Position numbers and translations under genes: made by a program. The notes beneath the pieces were generated by a model. That model saw nothing but the letters and a program-made list of their open reading frames with translations. It did not search any database and was not told the origin of the DNA. A stretch of 64,000 bases of DNA from Streptomyces sp. 130 (GTDB lineage: Bacteria > Actinomycetota > Actinomycetes > Streptomycetales > Streptomycetaceae): assembly GCF_007096885.1 (NCBI RefSeq), contig NZ_VJNO01000013.1:1-64000 (forward strand), given 5' to 3'. Shown here in pieces: positions 20,501-27,247 of this stretch; position 1 is the stretch's first letter; every line of letters starts with the position of its first letter.

Positions 20501-21588
20501 GCGACGACCTGCTGGCCCGGCACCCCAACCTGGGCGCGGTCTTCCCCGCCTCCCTCGCGGTCATCCCCAAGGCGCCGCGCCCGGAGTTCCGGGTCACCGG
20601 CGCACCGGCCGACGACGTGCTGGCCGCCGACCTCGCCGAACCCTTCGACCTCGCCCACGGCCCGCTCTACCGGATCACCGTGATCCGGCGCGGAGCCGAG
20701 CGCGCCGACCTCGTCCTGACCAGCCATCACGCCCTGTCCGACGGCTGGTCCGCCCCGCGCATCCTCGGCGAGCTCTTCGCCCTGTACACCGCGCGGACCC
20801 GGGGGACCGCGCCCGGCCTGCCGGCCCCCGTCCCGTTCGCGGACTACCTCGACTGGTGCGCGGAGCACGAGCCGGACCTCGACGCCTGGGCGGCCGAGCT
20901 GGACGGGCTGCCCGAGGGCGACTACCTGGGCGGCGGCGCGAGCGGCCCGGCCTGGCAGGAGCCCGAGGTCATCACCTTCGACGCGGCCCTCGTGGCCGGG
21001 CTCACCCGGCTCGCCGCGCGGCGCGGGCTGACCCCGAACACCCTGGTGCAGGGCGCCTGGGCGGTGCTGCTGGCCCGGCGCTCGGGGCGGCGGGACGTCT
21101 GCTTCGGCGCGATGGTGTCGAGCCGGCCCCCGGCGCTGGAGGGCGTGGAGGAGATCATCGGGCTGCTCGCCAACACCGTGCCGGTCCGGGCCCGGCTCAC
21201 CGGCACCCTGGCCGCCGCGCTCACCGACCTGCAGGCCCGCCAGCGCGACCTCGTCGAGCACCACCACGTGGCCCTGGCGGACCTGGAACGGCTCACCGGG
21301 CGGCGCAGGCTCTTCGACAGCATGGTGGTCTTCGAGAACTACCCGGTCGACCCGGCCCGCCTGCGCGAACCGGCGCCCGGACTCACCGTGCTCGCCACCC
21401 GCTTCCGGGAGTCCACCCACCACCCCGCCACGCTGACCGTCATGCCGGACGGCGACGGCTGGACCGGAGTGCTCGCCCACCGGGCCGGCACGGACACCGA
21501 CGGGCTCGCCGGCCAGCTGGTCGACCTGCTGCGGAACATGGAGCGGTATCTGGACGCGGACGTGCGCGGCCTCCTGGGGGAGCGATGA
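11596..21588 (+). CDS. dimodular siderophore NRPS, C-A-PCP-E-C-A-PCP-E-C, no thioesterase
   Basis: A 3330-residue synthetase. C1 lies at ~10-440 (HHLVFDG near 148). A1 lies at ~465-945 (TSGSTGRPKG near 608, NMYGPTEAT near 747). PCP1 carries LGGDSI with Ser986. E1 lies at ~1035-1470 (HHLAMDG near 1168, NYLGRF). C2 lies at ~1490-1925 (HHALLDG near 1618). A2 lies at ~1935-2420 (TSGTTGRPKG near 2083). PCP2 has Ser2462. E2 lies at ~2510-2925 (HHLVADG, NYLGQY). C3 lies at ~2925-3330 (HHALSDG near 3045). There is no releasing thioesterase or reductase domain. C1 probably takes the aryl group from the free carrier protein. Hand-read specificity residues are DSEDLGMVD+K for A1, similar to N-hydroxyornithine codes, and DVWNVGAIN+K for A2, unassigned. 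The start is a TTG behind AAGGAGA. Mirubactin and chlorocatechelin systems are the nearest analogues I can name. Confidence 0.93.
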   Translation: MTTASVPPDGLLPLTGAQLGIWNAQRIEPDSPYYVVGDVIEIAGEGPVDTDALARAVRATTEEAESLRLRVYETPDGPRQAVGAEPVALPPLVDVSAAADPAAAAQALVDAERARLAEACRGMTDRPLYSRTVIRLSDREVWYTQLGHHLVFDGYTAALLARRTAAHYTALVRGTEPPRSTFGAFATLVAEDTAYRESDRAAEDRAYWVERFTPLPDVDPHDGPDTAGAPARTLTARAELSAGETAALRAFADAEGVTWGEALIACYAAFLHRMLGRTDVVFALPLMCRTGSAALRTPAMAVNVLPMRVTVRGDDRLGDLSRRVAGAMREMRDHQRYRGEDLPRDLGVPGAGALLHGRGINLKAFDLSLDFAGAAGVMRNVAGGPPEDMGLSVLPTRDGGLLLGFEVDARAKDQAAVDSLMSGLRALLTGLVEGLPVARIALTRDGLPEAWSPPALPGPPLDVPAALDATAAAGPGNTALVCGAERLTAAQLADRVHRVARALRARGVGAEDVVALALPRSADAVVALLAVLDAGAAFQPLDAAHPPERLRELVADTRPVLVLTDGTVDGLPWKTLLDEAAGLSGAPLTTAELSRPRDPGHLAYVIHTSGSTGRPKGVLGRAGGLAALLHHQRSTVVAEAERATGRRLRAAHTYSFAFDSAFEHLVWLLCGHELHVYDADTARDADALLAAYARDGIDVIDTTPSMAAPLIDAGLLDLPPALLLLGGEATPPALWRRVAASGIAARNMYGPTEATVDATTARIDGGDPVIGHPLAGTRVYVLDSALQPVPPGTAGELYLAGPHLARGYLGRPGATAERFVADPFGAPGDRMYRTGDRARWLPGRGLEYGGRGDGQVKIRGHRVETGEVEEALAALPGVTAAAARVLSSRLVGYIVSASVTGDEARARLAERLPDHMVPAAVVVLGSLPVTPNGKLDRAALPAPALPGGGREPGTERERLLCTVLADVLDVERVGVDDDFFALGGDSITAITVSSRLRALGLGLRPKDLLARRTFAALAASAELLDGAAGPADEPVGPVPAPPIVRALLDPHPDIDTVAGYAQWTALHVDALTAAELTRGVQTLLDHHDALRLRVAGEPEILPRGTVRAAVEEITAEEATGGEDTGDDVTALARRLAGQLDPRAGDLVRAALLRTGDGAPDRLVLVVHHLAMDGVSWRVLLPDLHTACAGGALAPAGTSWRRHAQLLAEQGRTGARRGELAHWREALGSTARLGARPLDPARDTAATARRSVTTASPEATEALLTTLPAAYRAGVDEVLLAALVLALRGWGLRGDAVTVTMEGHGREHLDLARTVGWFTSEYPVRVPASDDVRETLRAAKEARRAVPDNGIGYGVLRHLDPEAGPELSAAGPPDVLLNYLGRFAPSAADGWRLPEHDAFSVTEPDAKSLEQVLALNCFVHEGDAPRLAVEWTAAGEVLGPDALAALQDCWAAALDALAAHALHTTGGLTPSDLPLVALDQDAIDALERTGRVSDVLPATPLQLGLSFHTMVREDTDTDVYVVQAVTTLSGELDPDRMARAAHELLRRHPALRVHLGTVGDDVVQVIPADVALEWRQDDDFAEAARADLARPFDPARPPLIRFLLSRTGPAEHKLVITNHHALLDGWSMPIVGRTLLAIYAELGGGPAAPVSPPLSEYFHWLAGRDQEASVAAWREALSGVEDATRLAPASTGNAVERPGRETVELGREFSDRLRAFARERGITLTTVLQTAWGLLLGRLTGRRDVVFGCPVSGRPAEVDGVESMIGQLGTTVPVRVRYTPDRTVADLMAQVHAESVALAEHHHVGLPGIQRAVGIGELFDTMLVMENFPLSSRTRTPLAPGLDLTGVDITDATHYALTVIVIPGDEITVGLGYQPGAFDRDTVRAYGRWLRNLLHEITEDPDRAAVALPALDAGERARMLRTGTRVVAARERGHWLDEFAGWVRRKPGGEALVCRDRSLSYEELDRRANRLAHALIAHGVRPQDPVAVLLGRDVEMTVALFGVAKAGAVYVPMDAAYPRERLAYMFDDIAPAAVVTTGAELPVDREVPVLRLDDPATLASVPDTDPAEARARLTDDALAYVIYTSGTTGRPKGVGVTHRGVPDLIALQEEVVGVTEHDRYLHFASTGFDVAFWQTMVPLLSGGTSVIAPEEVRVPGDELLDYIAEHRVTGVNLLPSFLAAMPDDRTVDPDVFFVVGAERLDPELAHRWGRGRRALFNAYGPTEVTINSTTWHYDPEDAGPLPIGRPDPNVRAYVLDGGLQPVGVGVTGELYLGGPSVARGYLGRPGLTSGAFVADPYGPPGTRMYRTGDLVRWRHDGQLVFLGRADHQIKVRGFRVELGEIETALTGHPDVRASAVVLREGRLVGYVIPTDGADPDPAEVRAYLAERLPDHMVPTALVTLDRLPLSPSGKLDASALPAPATVSAVRREPATEAEALLLAVFRDVLGRDDIGPDDNFFDVGGDSIVSLQLVSRVRRQGLGLSPKDVFDGETVAGIAARARALDGEAAPAGGDAPLTPVMRDLLHRAGKAADGFCQWVEVCVPAGGDEQGWRAVLDALLARHDVLRARLGDDVLHIPPAGGVTGADVLIRVPADGDPRAAADAATAAAREAMDPRTGPMLRAVWVDAGPGRPGRLVLIAHHLVADGVSWRILLDDLRHAHDGGELTRHGQSFLGWARTLREADRSAELPHWRRMTATPPLTRPLDPARDTVDTAAHHEIRLDADTTRALVTTLPAAHRTTPDAVLLTALAQAARDWRGVPELLVALESHGRPREVDLSQTVGWFTAVHPVRLDASDDVRAVRDRLRAQGDGLGHGILTTAGLLAPVRPEVAWNYLGQYPGAPDAETPWQPAPDADPLGSDGSGPMPLPYSLMVNALVRDDALGVRFTWPRALFTGAEIEELAEHLRAALLRLAAAPETVALGDRPVAAVQPLSPLQEVMLRHSRTERPDPYTVQSVFSLAGPLDTEALRGAGDDLLARHPNLGAVFPASLAVIPKAPRPEFRVTGAPADDVLAADLAEPFDLAHGPLYRITVIRRGAERADLVLTSHHALSDGWSAPRILGELFALYTARTRGTAPGLPAPVPFADYLDWCAEHEPDLDAWAAELDGLPEGDYLGGGASGPAWQEPEVITFDAALVAGLTRLAARRGLTPNTLVQGAWAVLLARRSGRRDVCFGAMVSSRPPALEGVEEIIGLLANTVPVRARLTGTLAAALTDLQARQRDLVEHHHVALADLERLTGRRRLFDSMVVFENYPVDPARLREPAPGLTVLATRFRESTHHPATLTVMPDGDGWTGVLAHRAGTDTDGLAGQLVDLLRNMERYLDADVRGLLGER

Positions 21589-22985
21589 CCACGGCGTCCG
21601 CGCCGCCCGCCGAACGCGTGGACCGGGAACTGCTGCGGATCGCGTTCATCCTGGTCCTCGGCACGTTCATGGCCACGCTCGACGCCACCATCGTCAGCGT
21701 CGGCCTCGACCGGCTCACCGAGGAGTTCGGCGCGTCCGTCGCCGAGATCCAGTGGGTCTCCAGCGCGTACCTGCTCGCCGTCGTCGCCGCCGTCCCCGCG
21801 TCCGGCTGGCTGGCCGGCCGCTTCGGCGGGCGGCGGGTCTGGCTCGCGGCGGTCGGTGTCTTCCTGCTCGGCTCGGTGCTGTGCGCCTCGGCCTGGTCGG
21901 CGGGCAGCCTCATCGTGTTCCGGGTGGTCCAGGGGCTGGGCGGCGGCCTGCTCCCCGCGACCGGGCAGGCGCTGCTCGCCCGGGTCGCGGGCCCCGGCCG
22001 CACCGGCAAGGTGATCAGCGTCGTCGCCGTGGTCCCGCTGCTCTCACCGGTGTTCGGGCCGCTCGCCGGGGGCTCCGTGCTCGCGGTCGCGCCGTGGCCC
22101 TGGCTGTTCCTGGTCAACCTGCCGGTCGGCGCGGCGGCGATCCTGCTGGCCCGCCGGTACGTGCCCGCGGTGCCCCCCGCCCCGCGGCGGACCGCGTTCG
22201 ACCTGCGCGGGGCGCTGCTGCTCTCGCCGGGCCTCGCGGTGCTGGTGTACGGGCTGACCGAGGTCGCCCACGACCGCGCCGCCCCGGCCGTGACCGGCGT
22301 GGCCGCCGGACTGGCCATGCTGACCGCGTTCACCGTGCACGGGCTGCGCACCCGGTCCGTTCCGCTGGTCGACCCCCGGCTGTTCGCCCGGCCGCCGTTC
22401 GGTGCCGCGGCCCTCGCGCTGGTGGTGCTGGGGGCCTCGGTCTTCGGCACCACGTTCCTGCTGCCGCTGTACTTCCAGACGGGGCGGGGGATGTCGGCCT
22501 GGGAGGCCGGACTGCTGCTCGCCCCCCAGGGGCTGGGCGCCGCCGCCGGATCGGTCCTCGTCAACCGGACCATCAGCAAGGCCGCGCCGAGGACCCTGGT
22601 GGTGGCCGGCATCGTGCTGATCGTCGCCGGGACCGCCCCGTTCACCCTGCTGGGGCACGGGGTCCCGGACGCGGTGATCGCCGCCGCGCTGGTGGTGCGG
22701 GGCTTCGGGATGTCGATGGTCGGCGCGCCCGTGATGAACATCGTCTACAGCCGGATCGAGCCGGAGCAGCTGCCCCGGGCGGCCGGGGCGCTCAACCTCC
22801 TGAACACCGTGGGCGGTTCGGTCGGCACGGCGGCGGTGGCTGTGATCCTGGAGAACCGGCTCGCCGCCCCGGGCACGGACGTCCCCGCGGCCTTCGGTGC
22901 CACCTTCTGGTGGGTGCTCGGCTTCTGCCTGTCCGCCGCGCTCGCCGCGACGCGGCTGCCGCGTACCCAGGCCCGGAAGGAGTGA
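21585..22985 (+). CDS. MFS exporter, DHA2 (EmrB/QacA-like) family
   Basis: The 466-residue protein has about 14 predicted membrane helices. The family motif LDATIVSVGLDRLTEEFG lies near residue 29, and LAGRFGGRRVWLAAVGVF is motif A. GPLAGGSVLAVAPWPWLFLVNLPVG is the DHA2 motif C region. The ATG overlaps the NRPS stop by four bases, so it should be translated with the synthetase. Secretion of the newly made siderophore is the likely job. The gene ends at a strong bidirectional hairpin. Confidence 0.9.
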   Translation: MTTASAPPAERVDRELLRIAFILVLGTFMATLDATIVSVGLDRLTEEFGASVAEIQWVSSAYLLAVVAAVPASGWLAGRFGGRRVWLAAVGVFLLGSVLCASAWSAGSLIVFRVVQGLGGGLLPATGQALLARVAGPGRTGKVISVVAVVPLLSPVFGPLAGGSVLAVAPWPWLFLVNLPVGAAAILLARRYVPAVPPAPRRTAFDLRGALLLSPGLAVLVYGLTEVAHDRAAPAVTGVAAGLAMLTAFTVHGLRTRSVPLVDPRLFARPPFGAAALALVVLGASVFGTTFLLPLYFQTGRGMSAWEAGLLLAPQGLGAAAGSVLVNRTISKAAPRTLVVAGIVLIVAGTAPFTLLGHGVPDAVIAAALVVRGFGMSMVGAPVMNIVYSRIEPEQLPRAAGALNLLNTVGGSVGTAAVAVILENRLAAPGTDVPAAFGATFWWVLGFCLSAALAATRLPRTQARKE

Positions 22986-22993
22986 CCGGCGGA

Positions 22994-23050
22994 CACACGG
23001 GTGTGCCCCCGGCCCCGCGAATCCGCCGGGGCCGGGGGCACACCCGTGTG
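22994..23050. terminator. bidirectional terminator hairpin
   Basis: A perfect 24-base inverted repeat (22994-23017 and 23027-23050) with a nine-base loop lies between the convergent exporter and formyltransferase genes. The stem is GC-rich and there is no strong U tract, as usual for Streptomyces. It could end transcription from both sides. Confidence 0.85.
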
Positions 23051-23057
23051 CGGGGGC

Positions 23058-24005
23058 TCAGGGGCGGCCGGTCAGATAGCCGCCCATGGAGGTGAAGTAC
23101 TCCGTCGCGGGCAGCTCGCGGCCGTCCTCGGTGCGGACCCGGGTGACGGCCAGACCGTGGTTGCGGCCGGTGCGGGCGTCGGCCCCGGCGACGATGACCA
23201 CGCCCTCGCCCTCGCGGTAGAAGATCCGGCCGGGCGTTCCGCCGTAGCGCCCCTCGGAGACCACACTGGCCAGGATCTCGATCCGCTTGCCCCGGTGGAA
23301 GGTGAAGGCGCTGGGGTACGGGGCCGACTGGGCGCGCACCAGGCGTTCCAGGTCCTCGGCCGGCCAGGTCCAGTCGATCCGGATGTCCTCCTCGGCGCGC
23401 TTGTGGAAGAACGTGGCCTGCGAGCGGTCCTGGGGGGTGAACTCCGTCTGCCCGTCCGCGATCAGGGCAAGTGCCTTGGTGGTGACGGGGGCGATGAGGT
23501 CGACGGTCTTGTGGAAGAGGTCGGTGGCGGTGTCCCGGGGGCCGACCGGGACGGACTCCTGCCGGACGATGTCGCCGGCGTCCAGCTCGTCGTTCATCAT
23601 GTGCGCGGTGACGCCGACCTCGCTCTCGCCGTTGATGAGGGCCCAGATGAGCGGCGAGAAGCCCGCGTACTTCGGCAGCAGCGAGTCGTGGACGTTCAGG
23701 GTGCCCCGGCGGGGGAGCGCGAAGATGCGCGGCGGAATCCAGGTACGCCAGTTGTTGGCGACGATGACGTCGGGGTCGGCCGCCTTCAGCCGCTCGTACA
23801 GCTCGTCGTCGTCCGGGCGGTTGCGGATGAGGACCGGGACGCCGTGCTCCTCGGCGAGATCGGCGACGGAGTCGCTCCAGATCTTCTCGTAGGCGTGCTC
23901 GCTCCTGGGGTGGGTGACGACCAGCACCACGTCGTGCTCGGAGTCCAGAAGCGCTTGCAGGGTGCGGTGCCCCCAGGTCTGGTAACCGAACATGACGACC
24001 CGCAT
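23058..24005 (-). CDS. hydroxyornithine formyltransferase-like (CchA type)
   Basis: The 315-residue protein resembles methionyl-tRNA formyltransferase and the siderophore enzyme CchA, using 10-formyltetrahydrofolate. The catalytic region is LNVHDSLLPKYAGFSPLIWAL (Asn-x-His), and the catalytic Asp lies in NDELDAGDI. The C-terminal domain follows at about residue 205. It probably formylates the N5-hydroxylamine of hydroxyornithine, giving a hydroxamate ligand. A housekeeping Fmt is less likely because the gene has its own iron box and faces the ornithine hydroxylase gene across the divergent promoter. GAGGAGG precedes the ATG at 24005. Confidence 0.88.
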   Translation of the reverse strand: MRVVMFGYQTWGHRTLQALLDSEHDVVLVVTHPRSEHAYEKIWSDSVADLAEEHGVPVLIRNRPDDDELYERLKAADPDVIVANNWRTWIPPRIFALPRRGTLNVHDSLLPKYAGFSPLIWALINGESEVGVTAHMMNDELDAGDIVRQESVPVGPRDTATDLFHKTVDLIAPVTTKALALIADGQTEFTPQDRSQATFFHKRAEEDIRIDWTWPAEDLERLVRAQSAPYPSAFTFHRGKRIEILASVVSEGRYGGTPGRIFYREGEGVVIVAGADARTGRNHGLAVTRVRTEDGRELPATEYFTSMGGYLTGRP

Positions 24006-24042
24006 GGGGTTCCTCCTCGACGTAGAGACAGAGCCAGGTAAG

Positions 24043-24061
24043 TAAAGCAAGGCTTACCTTA
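24043..24061 (-). promoter_or_regulatory. iron box upstream of the formyltransferase gene
   Basis: Read on the minus strand the site is TAAGGTAAGCCTTGCTTTA, matching the DmdR consensus at 12 of 19 positions; this is the weakest of the six boxes. It lies 38 bases upstream of the formyltransferase ATG. A near-perfect box for the divergent hydroxylase gene is about 90 bases away. Confidence 0.7.
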
Positions 24062-24148
24062 TCTTGCAACGGACGGGCGGCGTGCCCCAGTTGGCGCACC
24101 CCTGTGGTGAAGGTGTCCGAATCGCGCCGGTCGACAAGCGTTGACGGA

Positions 24149-24167
24149 TTAGCTTAGGCTCACCTAA
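24149..24167 (+). promoter_or_regulatory. iron box upstream of the ornithine N5-monooxygenase operon
   Basis: TTAGCTTAGGCTCACCTAA matches the DmdR consensus at 18 of 19 positions, the best box in the window. It lies 86 bases upstream of the monooxygenase ATG. It should place the monooxygenase, MbtH and acetyltransferase genes under tight iron control. Confidence 0.9.
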
Positions 24168-24252
24168 GTTCAATGGGCCGCTGTTCCGGCGTGCCCGTCC
24201 CTCGCCCGTTCCCCACATCCGACAGGCGGCTTCCCCGCACGATGGGAGTGAC

Positions 24253-25647
24253 ATGTCACAGGCTCGTCCTGGCGACGCAGCACCGGTCCACGACCTCATT
24301 GGCATCGGCTTCGGGCCGTCCAACGTGGCCATGGCGATCGCGATCAGCGAGCACAACGCGCGCTCCGGGGCGCGGGAAGCGGTGACGGCCCAGTTCTTCG
24401 AGCAGCAACCCGCCTTCGGGTGGCACCGGGGCATGCTCATCGACGACGCCACCATGCAGGTCTCGTTCCTCAAGGACCTGGTGACACTGCGCAACCCGGC
24501 CAGCGAGTTCAGCTTCCTCTGCTACCTCAAGAGCAAGGGACGCCTGATCGACTTCATCAACCACAAGAACCTCTTTCCGCTGCGGGTCGAGTTCCACGAC
24601 TACCTGGAGTGGGCCGCCTCCCAGGTGGACGACCTCGTCTCCTACGACCACGAGGTCGTGGGCGTGACGCAGGTGGCCGAGGACGGCGTGGTGGAGTTCC
24701 TGGACGTCACCGTCCGGTCGGGGGAAGGGCTCACGGTCCACCGCGCCCGCAACCTGGTCATCGGCACCGGACTGCGCCCGCTGCTGCCCGAAGGCGTCGA
24801 ACGCGGCGACCGCGTCTGGCACACCTCCGAACTGCTGAGCCGGATCGGTGAGATGGACGGCGCCTCGCCCTCCCGCTTCGTCGTCGTGGGCGCCGGGCAG
24901 AGCGCCGCCGAGAACGTCGCCTATCTGCACCGCCGCTTCCCCGAAGCCGAGATATGCGCCGTCTTCTCCCGCTACGGGTACAGCCCGGCCGACGACAGCG
25001 GCTTCGCCAACAAGATCTTCGACCCGGAGGCGGTGGACGAGTTCTACGCGGCGCCCGAGAGCGTCAAGCGCCGGCTGATGGACTATCACGGGAACACCAA
25101 CTACTCCGTGGTCGACATCGACCTGATCGACGACCTGTACCGGCAGATGTACCAGGAGAAGGTGCTCGGCACCGAACGGCTGCGCTTCCTCAACGTGTCC
25201 CGGCTCACCGAGGCGGTGGAGACCCCGGACACGGTGCGCGCCACCGTGAGGTCCCTCGTGACCGGCGAGGAGACCGTGCTCGACGCCGATGTCGTGGTGT
25301 TCGCCACCGGCTACAGCCCGGCCGACCCCCTCGGCCTGCTGGGCGGGGCCGGGGCGCACTGCCTGCGCGACGAGGAGGGCCGCGTCCGCGTCGAGCGCGA
25401 CTACCGCATCGCCACCGACCCCGCGCTGAACTGCGGCATCTACCTCCAGGGCGGTACGGAGCACACCCACGGCATCACCTCGTCCCTGCTGTCCAACACC
25501 GCGATCCGGGTCGGCGAGATCCTGGACTCGCTGCTGGACCGGAGGGTGAAGTCCGCACCGGACGAGGCCCGCCCGCTCGCCGGCCGAACCGGCGGCCACT
25601 CGCCCGACACCGAGCACACCCCCGCCGAGGAGGCACCACGCGCATGA
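24253..25647 (+). CDS. L-ornithine N5-monooxygenase (CchB/PvdA/SidA family)
   Basis: The 464-residue flavoprotein hydroxylates the side-chain nitrogen of ornithine using NADPH and oxygen, making the precursor of the hydroxamate. The FAD site is [15 protein letters not shown] near residue 16. [21 protein letters not shown] is the conserved substrate-side block. The NADPH site is [21 protein letters not shown] near residue 213. The late FATGYSP motif and [22 protein letters not shown] complete the family pattern. The gene has a strong iron box, and its stop overlaps the MbtH start. Lysine hydroxylation is the alternative, but the formyltransferase neighbour favours ornithine. Confidence 0.93.
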   Translation: MSQARPGDAAPVHDLIGIGFGPSNVAMAIAISEHNARSGAREAVTAQFFEQQPAFGWHRGMLIDDATMQVSFLKDLVTLRNPASEFSFLCYLKSKGRLIDFINHKNLFPLRVEFHDYLEWAASQVDDLVSYDHEVVGVTQVAEDGVVEFLDVTVRSGEGLTVHRARNLVIGTGLRPLLPEGVERGDRVWHTSELLSRIGEMDGASPSRFVVVGAGQSAAENVAYLHRRFPEAEICAVFSRYGYSPADDSGFANKIFDPEAVDEFYAAPESVKRRLMDYHGNTNYSVVDIDLIDDLYRQMYQEKVLGTERLRFLNVSRLTEAVETPDTVRATVRSLVTGEETVLDADVVVFATGYSPADPLGLLGGAGAHCLRDEEGRVRVERDYRIATDPALNCGIYLQGGTEHTHGITSSLLSNTAIRVGEILDSLLDRRVKSAPDEARPLAGRTGGHSPDTEHTPAEEAPRA

Positions 25648-25865
25648 GCACCAATCCGTTCGACGATCCCGAGGGCCGTTTCCTGGTCCTGGTGAACGAC
25701 GAGGGCCAGCACTCCCTCTGGCCGTCCTTCGCGGACGTGCCGCCCGGCTGGGCCGTCGCGTTCGAGGAGAACGGCCGGGACGCGTGCCTGGCGTACGTCG
25801 AGGCCAACTGGACCGATATGCGGCCCCGTTCGCTCGCCGCGTCGATGGACGCCGGACGCCCGTGA
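25644..25865 (+). CDS. MbtH-like protein
   Basis: The 73-residue protein is a typical MbtH-like partner that stabilises and activates adenylation domains. The signature residues are [26 protein letters not shown], with PPGW, then [14 protein letters not shown]. It probably binds one or both adenylation domains of the NRPS in this locus. It overlaps the monooxygenase stop by four bases, and its own stop overlaps the next GTG start, so three genes are translated in a chain. Confidence 0.95.
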   Translation: MSTNPFDDPEGRFLVLVNDEGQHSLWPSFADVPPGWAVAFEENGRDACLAYVEANWTDMRPRSLAASMDAGRP

Positions 25866-26371
25866 CCACGGCCGCGCCGCACCCCGCGCCCCCGCCCTCC
25901 CCCTCGCGCCGGCGGGCGCCGCGCGTCCGGACCGCCGGACCCGGCGACGCCGTCGCGCTGGCGGAGCTGTCCGGGCCCTTCGCCCGCTCGGGAGCCCTGC
26001 GCGAGCGGCCCGACTCCCTCTACGCGGCCCGCGCCGGTGAATTCCTCGTGGCGCTCGGCTCCGACGGCCGGATCGAGGGCTGCGTGGGCCTGCGGGTGTA
26101 CGAGGGGGAGGGGGCGGACACGGGCGTCCTGTACAACTTCTGCGTGGCGCGGCACCGGCAGGGGCGCGGGGCCGGCGGCGCCCTCCTGCGCACCGCACTG
26201 GCCCTGGGCCGCGCCCAGGCGCTCGGCGCGCTCTTCACCGCGACCACCGGCGACGGCCGGCTGTTCCGCCGATACGGCTTCGCGCCGGTGACGGCATGTC
26301 AGGCACCGCGCGCCTGGGCCGAGTCGCTGGACCCCCGGCGCAACGCGGTGGTCCTCACCCGCACCCCGTGA
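25862..26371 (+). CDS. GNAT acetyltransferase, ArgA-like (short N-acetylglutamate synthase type)
   Basis: The 169-residue protein is a GNAT-fold acetyltransferase. The acetyl-CoA loop is [13 protein letters not shown] near residue 100. The layout resembles the short actinobacterial N-acetylglutamate synthases: an early [13 protein letters not shown], then [29 protein letters not shown], and a final NAVVLTRT. It does not look like the IucB-type siderophore acyltransferases. If it is ArgA-like it would acetylate glutamate, the first step to ornithine, which suits a hydroxamate locus with an ArgB paralogue next door. The GTG start overlaps the MbtH stop. Family assignment is firm; substrate is inferred. 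Confidence 0.7.
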   Translation: MTTAAPHPAPPPSPSRRRAPRVRTAGPGDAVALAELSGPFARSGALRERPDSLYAARAGEFLVALGSDGRIEGCVGLRVYEGEGADTGVLYNFCVARHRQGRGAGGALLRTALALGRAQALGALFTATTGDGRLFRRYGFAPVTACQAPRAWAESLDPRRNAVVLTRTP

Positions 26372-26399
26372 GGGGGCGCCGGAGCTCCGGCGCCCCCTC
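26370..26399. terminator. bidirectional terminator palindrome
   Basis: A perfect 30-base palindrome (15 bases each side of 26384/26385) overlaps the stop of the acetyltransferase gene. It ends six bases before the stop of the convergent acetylglutamate kinase gene. The GC-rich hairpin could stop both transcripts. Confidence 0.85.
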
Positions 26400-26404
26400 G
26401 CGCG

Positions 26405-27247
26405 TCAGGCCGGGCTCGCGAGGCGGTCCTCGTCCGGCACCACGGTCGTCCCCGCGCCGTCCCCGCCGAGGACGCTCCGCAGTACCGCGTGCGGCACCCG
26501 GCCGTCCAGCACGTCCGCCCGGCCGACCCCGCCCCGTACCGCCCGCAGGCAGCCCTCCATCTTCGGCAGCATCCCGCTCGCCAGGCCCGGCAGCAGCCCG
26601 TCCAGGGCGTCCGCCGTCAGGCGCCCGATCACCTCGGTGCTCGCCGGCCAGTCCGCGTACAGGCCCGCCACATCCGTCAGGACCACCAGGCGCCGCGCGC
26701 CGAGCGCCACGGCCAGGGCGGAGGCGGCGAGATCCGCGTTGACGTTGTAGATCTGCCCGTCCGCGCCCCGGGCCACCGGGGAGACCACCGGTATGCGTCC
26801 CTGCGCCAGAAGGGCCCGCACCACGGCCGGGTTCACCGCCACGACGTCCCCGACCTGGCCGATGTCCACCGGTGTGCCGTCCACCCAGGCGGGCCGCCGT
26901 ACGGCCGTCATCGTGTGCGCGTCCTCACCGGTCAAGCCCACGGCGTACGGGCCGTGGCTGTTGATGTGGCCCACCAGTTCGCGCTGGACCCGGCCGGACA
27001 GGACCATGCGGACGACCTCCATGGTCTCCGCCGTGGTCACCCGCAGACCCGCCTCGAAACGGCTCTCCAGCCCGAGGCGGTCGAGCATGGCGCTGATCTG
27101 CGGGCCGCCCCCGTGCACGACGACCGGGCGCAGACCCGAGCGCCGCAACTCCACGACGTCCTCGGCGAAGGACTGTTGCAGCTGTTCATCGACCATGGCG
27201 TTGCCGCCGTACTTGATGACGACGACCGGTCCCGAATCCTCTTCCAT
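26405..27247 (-). CDS. argB: acetylglutamate kinase paralogue, iron-boxed and N-terminally short
   Basis: The 280-residue amino acid kinase phosphorylates N-acetylglutamate, the second step to ornithine. VIKYGGNAM at residues 10-18 is the nucleotide Lys/Gly motif. [11 protein letters not shown] is the substrate glycine loop, and [30 protein letters not shown] is the nucleotide domain. Only 11 residues precede the catalytic Lys12. Arginine-inhibited actinobacterial ArgB has an extra N-terminal helix there, and the usual C-terminal HxLLLE glutamate reads Ser (HAVLRS). Loss of arginine feedback is therefore likely. The iron box ends at the base before the ATG and no good ribosome site is visible, so a leaderless, iron-controlled mRNA is likely. 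Its job is probably ornithine supply for the siderophore. Confidence 0.88.
   Translation of the reverse strand: MEEDSGPVVVIKYGGNAMVDEQLQQSFAEDVVELRRSGLRPVVVHGGGPQISAMLDRLGLESRFEAGLRVTTAETMEVVRMVLSGRVQRELVGHINSHGPYAVGLTGEDAHTMTAVRRPAWVDGTPVDIGQVGDVVAVNPAVVRALLAQGRIPVVSPVARGADGQIYNVNADLAASALAVALGARRLVVLTDVAGLYADWPASTEVIGRLTADALDGLLPGLASGMLPKMEGCLRAVRGGVGRADVLDGRVPHAVLRSVLGGDGAGTTVVPDEDRLASPA

Noticed and set aside
11506..21480. A 3324-residue open frame antisense to the NRPS
   Set aside because: It is a product of high GC and codon bias. The translated sequence is Gly/Arg/Val-rich with no recognisable domain, while the opposite strand holds a perfect NRPS.
18528..22985. Long frame that runs from inside the NRPS through the exporter
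   Set aside because: The first two-thirds are an out-of-frame Arg/Pro-rich translation of the NRPS. Only the part from 21585 is the real MFS protein.
23058..24005. Housekeeping methionyl-tRNA formyltransferase
   Set aside because: The fold is shared, but the gene has its own iron box and faces ornithine monooxygenase, which fits the siderophore formyltransferase.
25862..26371. IucB-type siderophore N-acyltransferase for hydroxyornithine
   Set aside because: The sequence lacks that family's layout and is closer to short ArgA-like GNATs; a formyltransferase already fills the hydroxamate-forming role.
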